Source of the DNA: Teichococcus aestuarii
GTDB lineage: Bacteria; Pseudomonadota; Alphaproteobacteria; Acetobacterales; Acetobacteraceae
Length of the DNA: 64,000 nucleotides
NCBI RefSeq assembly: GCF_003116135.1
Contig: NZ_PDOA01000007.1
Location: 124,001-188,000, forward strand
Reading direction: 5' to 3'
Under the pieces are notes generated by a model. It saw nothing but the letters and a program-made list of their open reading frames with translations, did no database searches and was not told the origin of the DNA. Position 1 is the stretch's first letter. Each line of letters opens with the position of its first letter. The position numbers were made by a program, and so were the translations under genes. Shown here one piece after another: positions 60,940 through 64,000 of the stretch.

Positions 60940-62049
60940 ATGCGGGTGATCGTCGTCGGCGCGGGCATCCTGGGGGCCAGCGCGGCCTATCATCTGGCCC
61001 GGGGCGGGGCGGAGGTCGTCATCCTCGACCCGATGCTGGAGGGACGCGCGACGGCGGCCGGGGCCGGCATCGTCTGCCCCTGGTCCTCCCGCGTCACGGA
61101 TGCCGACTGGTACCGGCTCTCTGGCGGCGGCGCGCGCGACTATCCGGCGCTGGTGGCGCAGCTTGCCGAGGATGGTGAGACGGATCTCGGCTACCGGCGC
61201 GTCGGCGCGCTGTGCATCGCCGGCGAGGAAGCCGGGCTGGAGGAGACCGAGGCGCGCATCCGCGCCCGCCTGCCGGCGGCGCCGGAGGCCGGCACCCTCT
61301 CCCGCCTGGCGCCGGAGGAGGCACGCGCGCTGTTCCCGCCGCTGCGGCCGGGGGAGCCGGCGCTGCATCTGAGCGGCGCGGCGCGGGTGGACGGGCGGCT
61401 GCTGGCGGCGGCGCTGCTGCGCGCGGCGCAGCGCCACGGCGCCGTGGCGCACCGGGACGTGGTGACGGGGCTGGCCACCGAGGCCGGCCGGGTCTGTGGC
61501 GCCTGGGTGGGCGGCCGGCTGTTCGGCGGCGATGCGGTGCTGCTCGCGGCCGGCGCCTGGGCGCCGCCGCTGCTGGCGCCGCTCGGCATCGATCTGGCGG
61601 TGCAGCCGCAGCGCGGCCAGATCCTGCACCTGCTGCTGCCCGGCCAGCAGACGCGGGACTGGCCGGTGCTGCTGCCCATGAGCAGCCACTACCTGCTGGC
61701 CTTCGACGATTCCCGCATCGTGGTGGGCGCCACGCGGGAGGTGGGGTCGGGCTTCGACCACCGGCTGACGGCGGGCGGCGTGATGCAGGTGCTGCGGCAG
61801 GCGCTGGGCGTGGCGCCCGGGCTGGAGACGGCGACGCTGCACGAGATGCGCATCGGCATGCGGCCGATGGGGCCCGACCTGAAGCCGCTGCTCGGCCCGG
61901 TGCCGGGGGTGGAGGGGCTGGTCATCGGCAACGGGCTGGGCGCGGGCGGGCTGACCATGGGCCCCTATGCCGGGCGGCTGCTGGCGCAGCACCTGTTGCA
62001 GGGCGGCGCCGACATACCGCTGGCGCCCTACGACCCGCTGCGCCGCTGA
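60940..62049 (+). CDS. FAD-dependent oxidoreductase, D-amino-acid-dehydrogenase (DadA)-like
   Basis: This 369-residue enzyme has the dinucleotide motif VIVVGAGILGASAAYHLA at 3-20 and the ADP-end AAGAGIVCPWSS near 38-50. The C-terminal GNGLGAGGLTMGPYAG near 329-344 closes the FAD site. It belongs to the DAO/glycine-oxidase superfamily and oxidises a D-amino or secondary-amino acid. It is divergent from the LysR gene. Substrate unknown. Confidence 0.85.
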   Translation: MRVIVVGAGILGASAAYHLARGGAEVVILDPMLEGRATAAGAGIVCPWSSRVTDADWYRLSGGGARDYPALVAQLAEDGETDLGYRRVGALCIAGEEAGLEETEARIRARLPAAPEAGTLSRLAPEEARALFPPLRPGEPALHLSGAARVDGRLLAAALLRAAQRHGAVAHRDVVTGLATEAGRVCGAWVGGRLFGGDAVLLAAGAWAPPLLAPLGIDLAVQPQRGQILHLLLPGQQTRDWPVLLPMSSHYLLAFDDSRIVVGATREVGSGFDHRLTAGGVMQVLRQALGVAPGLETATLHEMRIGMRPMGPDLKPLLGPVPGVEGLVIGNGLGAGGLTMGPYAGRLLAQHLLQGGADIPLAPYDPLRR

Positions 62050-62063
62050 GCGCCGGCTGCCGC

Positions 62064-62849
62064 TCAGGCGGCCGGGCGCCCCTCCTCCACCGCCTGCAGG
62101 GCCTGTAACTCGCCCGAGAGGCAGATCCGGTTGCGGCCTGCCCGCTTGGCGGCATAGAGGGCGCGGTCGGCCTCGGAATACAGCGCGTCGAAGCCGCGCT
62201 GGCCGCCAATGGCGGCACCGGCCGAGATGGTGATCCGCATGGCCGCGCCCTCGGCCAGCATCGGCCGGGCGGCGAAGCGGTCGCGCAGCGCCTCCAGCCG
62301 CTCCAGCACCCGCCGGCAGGGCTGGGTGGTGGAGATGAGGGCGAATTCCTCGCCACCCAGCCGGCCGAGCAGGCCGAACTCGCCGAGCATCTCCGCCATC
62401 AGCCGGCCGGCGGCGCACAGCACGGCGTCCCCCGTGCGGTGGCCATGCGTGTCGTTGACGCGCTTGAAGTGGTCGATGTCGATGATCACCAGCACCATCC
62501 AGGCGGTGCCGGCGCGCTCGGCCTCCTCCATCAGGGCGCGGCGGTTGGGCAGGCCGGTCAGCGAATCGGTGCGGCTGAGCTGCTCGAACTGCCGGCGCGA
62601 TTCGGCGAGCGCCAGATGCGCCCGCCCGATCCAGGAGAGGATGGGCGCGGCGACGACCAGCGCGATGAGGATCGTCACCGCCCAGGAGCGCAGTGCGGCG
62701 GTCCAGTCGATGAAGAAGACGAGCTGGTTGACGACATCCATCAGCAGCGCCGCGACCACGGCGGCGGTGGTGGCCCCGGCCACGTAGCGGCGCAGCCCGC
62801 GCCGGTCCTGGATCTGGGGGGCGACAATCAGCCTCAGAGGGCTTCGCAT
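62064..62849 (-). CDS. GGDEF diguanylate cyclase, membrane-bound
   Basis: This 261-residue protein has two membrane helices (about residues 24-46 and 56-75) and a GGDEF domain with the active-site motif RLGGEEFALI near 171-180. IDIDHFKRVNDTHGH near 122-136 and DSLTGLPNRRAL near 92-103 are also typical. GGEEF keeps the catalytic acidic residues, so the enzyme should make c-di-GMP. There is no clear sensor domain other than the short periplasmic part. Confidence 0.88.
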   Translation of the reverse strand: MRSPLRLIVAPQIQDRRGLRRYVAGATTAAVVAALLMDVVNQLVFFIDWTAALRSWAVTILIALVVAAPILSWIGRAHLALAESRRQFEQLSRTDSLTGLPNRRALMEEAERAGTAWMVLVIIDIDHFKRVNDTHGHRTGDAVLCAAGRLMAEMLGEFGLLGRLGGEEFALISTTQPCRRVLERLEALRDRFAARPMLAEGAAMRITISAGAAIGGQRGFDALYSEADRALYAAKRAGRNRICLSGELQALQAVEEGRPAA

Positions 62850-62951
62850 GACCACAACCCTCTGGGAGAGAGATCCGGTTGGTAGCACACCTTTGCGTGA
62901 CCTTTCCAAGACCTGTCTTTTCGTCCCGCGGCTTGCCAGGAGCGCCGGGTC

Positions 62952-63668
62952 ATGGCCAAGCAGGCGGGCCGCAGCCAAGCCGATGAGGAGGCCTCCTTGC
63001 ACAGCCGCCAGAACCCGGACAAGGCTGCCGCCCCCGATGCGGCGCCGATGTCCTCGCCCGCGCCGCCCTATACCGACTGGCTGCGTCACCGCCTGACCAT
63101 CAGCGGCCCGGCCGATGCCATGGCCCGGTTCCGCGCCGCGGCGGCGGGGCCGGGGCTGATCCCCTGGGTGCTGGATCTCGGGCGCATGGAGGAGGATTGG
63201 CGGCTGCAATTGCTGGCGCCGCCGGAGGGCGAGCCGGCGATCAGCCCGGCCGGCGCGCGCATCCTCTCCCGCCGCCTGCGGGACGCGGCGGCGGCCAACC
63301 ACCAGGCCGCCCTGGCCCGCGCCGCGGCGGACCGCGGCTGCCCCTTCGACCTGCACCGCCTGGTGCCGGTGCCCGCCGCCATCCTGGCGCTGGGGCCCGA
63401 CGACCCGGCGGCGCGGCGCTGGCTGTGGGCGCAGTGGGGCACCACCCGGGCGCTGCGCCATGTTCGCGCCCTGCCCGGCATGGAGGACGGGCGCAGCACG
63501 CGCACGGACCGGATGGCGGTGGAGTTCTGGTCGGCCGACTGGTCGCCCTGGCGCGCGCTGCTGCGCCTGCGCCAGGACTGGCCCACGCTGGTGTGGGACC
63601 TGCGGCCCGACTACCAGCGGGAGGAGGAGGGCGCCGCCCCGGCCGCGCGGGGCCGCAAACGGCGCTGA
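62952..63668 (+). CDS. conserved hypothetical protein with YubB-ferredoxin-like features
   Basis: This protein has up to 238 residues. The first 32 look like an extension, and ATG 63048 (206 residues) begins closer to the conserved part (DWLRHRLTISGP). The later half has the LWAQWGTTRALRHV and FWSADWSPWRALL segments, which resemble the NWGTKW and TAW-P pattern of the YubB/DUF1281 ferredoxin-like domain found on plasmid and accessory DNA. It ends in a basic tail (RGRKRR). Function unknown. Confidence 0.65.
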   Translation: MAKQAGRSQADEEASLHSRQNPDKAAAPDAAPMSSPAPPYTDWLRHRLTISGPADAMARFRAAAAGPGLIPWVLDLGRMEEDWRLQLLAPPEGEPAISPAGARILSRRLRDAAAANHQAALARAAADRGCPFDLHRLVPVPAAILALGPDDPAARRWLWAQWGTTRALRHVRALPGMEDGRSTRTDRMAVEFWSADWSPWRALLRLRQDWPTLVWDLRPDYQREEEGAAPAARGRKRR

Positions 63669-63675
63669 GCCCGCG

Positions 63676-64000
63676 TCACTCGATGCGGATGTTGGCCTTG
63701 CGCGCCACCTCGGCCCAGCGCGCCGTCTCGGCGGCGACGAAGCTGCGGAACGCCTCCGGCGTGCTGCCCACCGGGGTGATGCCGAGATCCTTCAGCCGGC
63801 CGGAGACGGCGGGGCTGTGCAGCGCCGCCACGGCCTCCTTGTGCAGCCGGGCGACGATGGCGGGCGGGGTCGCCGCCGGCGCGAAGAAGCCGTGCCAGGA
63901 GAGGCTCTCGAAGCCCGGCACCACGCTGGCGACCGTCGGGATCTCCGGCGCCACGGCGGCCGGCTCGGTGGAGGTGACGCCGAGGATGCGCAGCTTGCCC
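63676..64000 (-). CDS. Bug-family (TctC) substrate-binding protein, partial at window end
   Basis: The frame runs off the right edge, so only the C-terminal 107 residues are visible. LRILGVTSTEPAAVAPEIPTV and FFAPAATPPAIVARLHKEAVAAL (given as LRILGV...EIPTV and FFAPA...EAVAAL) are typical of Bug proteins. An internal GTG at 63954 should not be taken as the start. It binds a carboxylate in the periplasm; transporter unknown. Confidence 0.85.
   Translation of the reverse strand, partial: GKLRILGVTSTEPAAVAPEIPTVASVVPGFESLSWHGFFAPAATPPAIVARLHKEAVAALHSPAVSGRLKDLGITPVGSTPEAFRSFVAAETARWAEVARKANIRIE

Overview
The window is a very GC-rich chromosomal segment with G or C at most third codon positions. 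It carries many solute-uptake systems (ABC, TRAP, tripartite tricarboxylate/Bug), a membrane PQQ dehydrogenase and cytochrome bd. This points to an alphaproteobacterium of the Acetobacteraceae (Roseomonas-like); the assignment is an inference from gene content and composition. No tRNA, rRNA, IS element, integrase or CRISPR array was seen.

Layout. 1-5098: a sulfonate/sulfone sulfur-scavenging operon (ABC permease and ATPase, SfnB-like acyl-CoA dehydrogenase, SsuD-like flavin monooxygenase, binding protein, cupin). 5172-6620: MYG1 hydrolase and a divergent VOC protein. 6680-14466: a minus-strand unit of a Liv-type ABC transporter followed by a CatC-type muconolactone isomerase, an SMP-30 lactonase and an MBL hydrolase, with a divergent IclR regulator. 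Two tandem perfect palindromes lie in the divergent promoter. 14546-19087: an alpha/beta hydrolase convergent with a large S8/P-domain/RTX secreted protease, whose ribosome-binding site is buried in a perfect 11-bp hairpin. 19208-25894: a cytochrome bd operon, cydD-cydC-cydA-cydB-cydX, ending in an overlapping ArsR-family gene with the two-cysteine arrangement of SqrR/BigR persulfide sensors; a FixK/FNR-type box precedes cydD.

26090-29324: a peptide-type binding protein, an amidase and an AtzG-like small subunit. 29645-33126: a TRAP transporter operon with an embedded cyclase-family hydrolase. 33188-37980: an amidohydrolase and TctABC transporter with a divergent GntR regulator. 38157-40472: a hybrid histidine kinase. 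40578-43852: ScpA, pirin and a zinc alcohol dehydrogenase. 43904-49692: membrane PQQ dehydrogenase, two small proteins (one preceded by a perfect FixK/FNR box), an AspH-type hydroxylase, a ferritin-like protein and manganese catalase. 49860-53682: amidase, HSL-type esterase and a peptide-type binding protein. 53844-59915: a FadR-like regulator with an RpiB-family isomerase, a hydroxyacid dehydrogenase, a polar amino-acid-type ABC transporter and a PfkB kinase, which looks like a catabolic operon for an unidentified sugar derivative. 59912-64000: LysR, a DadA-like FAD oxidoreductase, a diguanylate cyclase, a conserved hypothetical protein and the end of a Bug-type binding protein.

Most operons use 4-bp ATGA stop/start overlaps, so translational coupling is widespread. 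A dispersed hairpin repeat with a GAATTC core occurs three times just downstream of genes and probably acts as a terminator.
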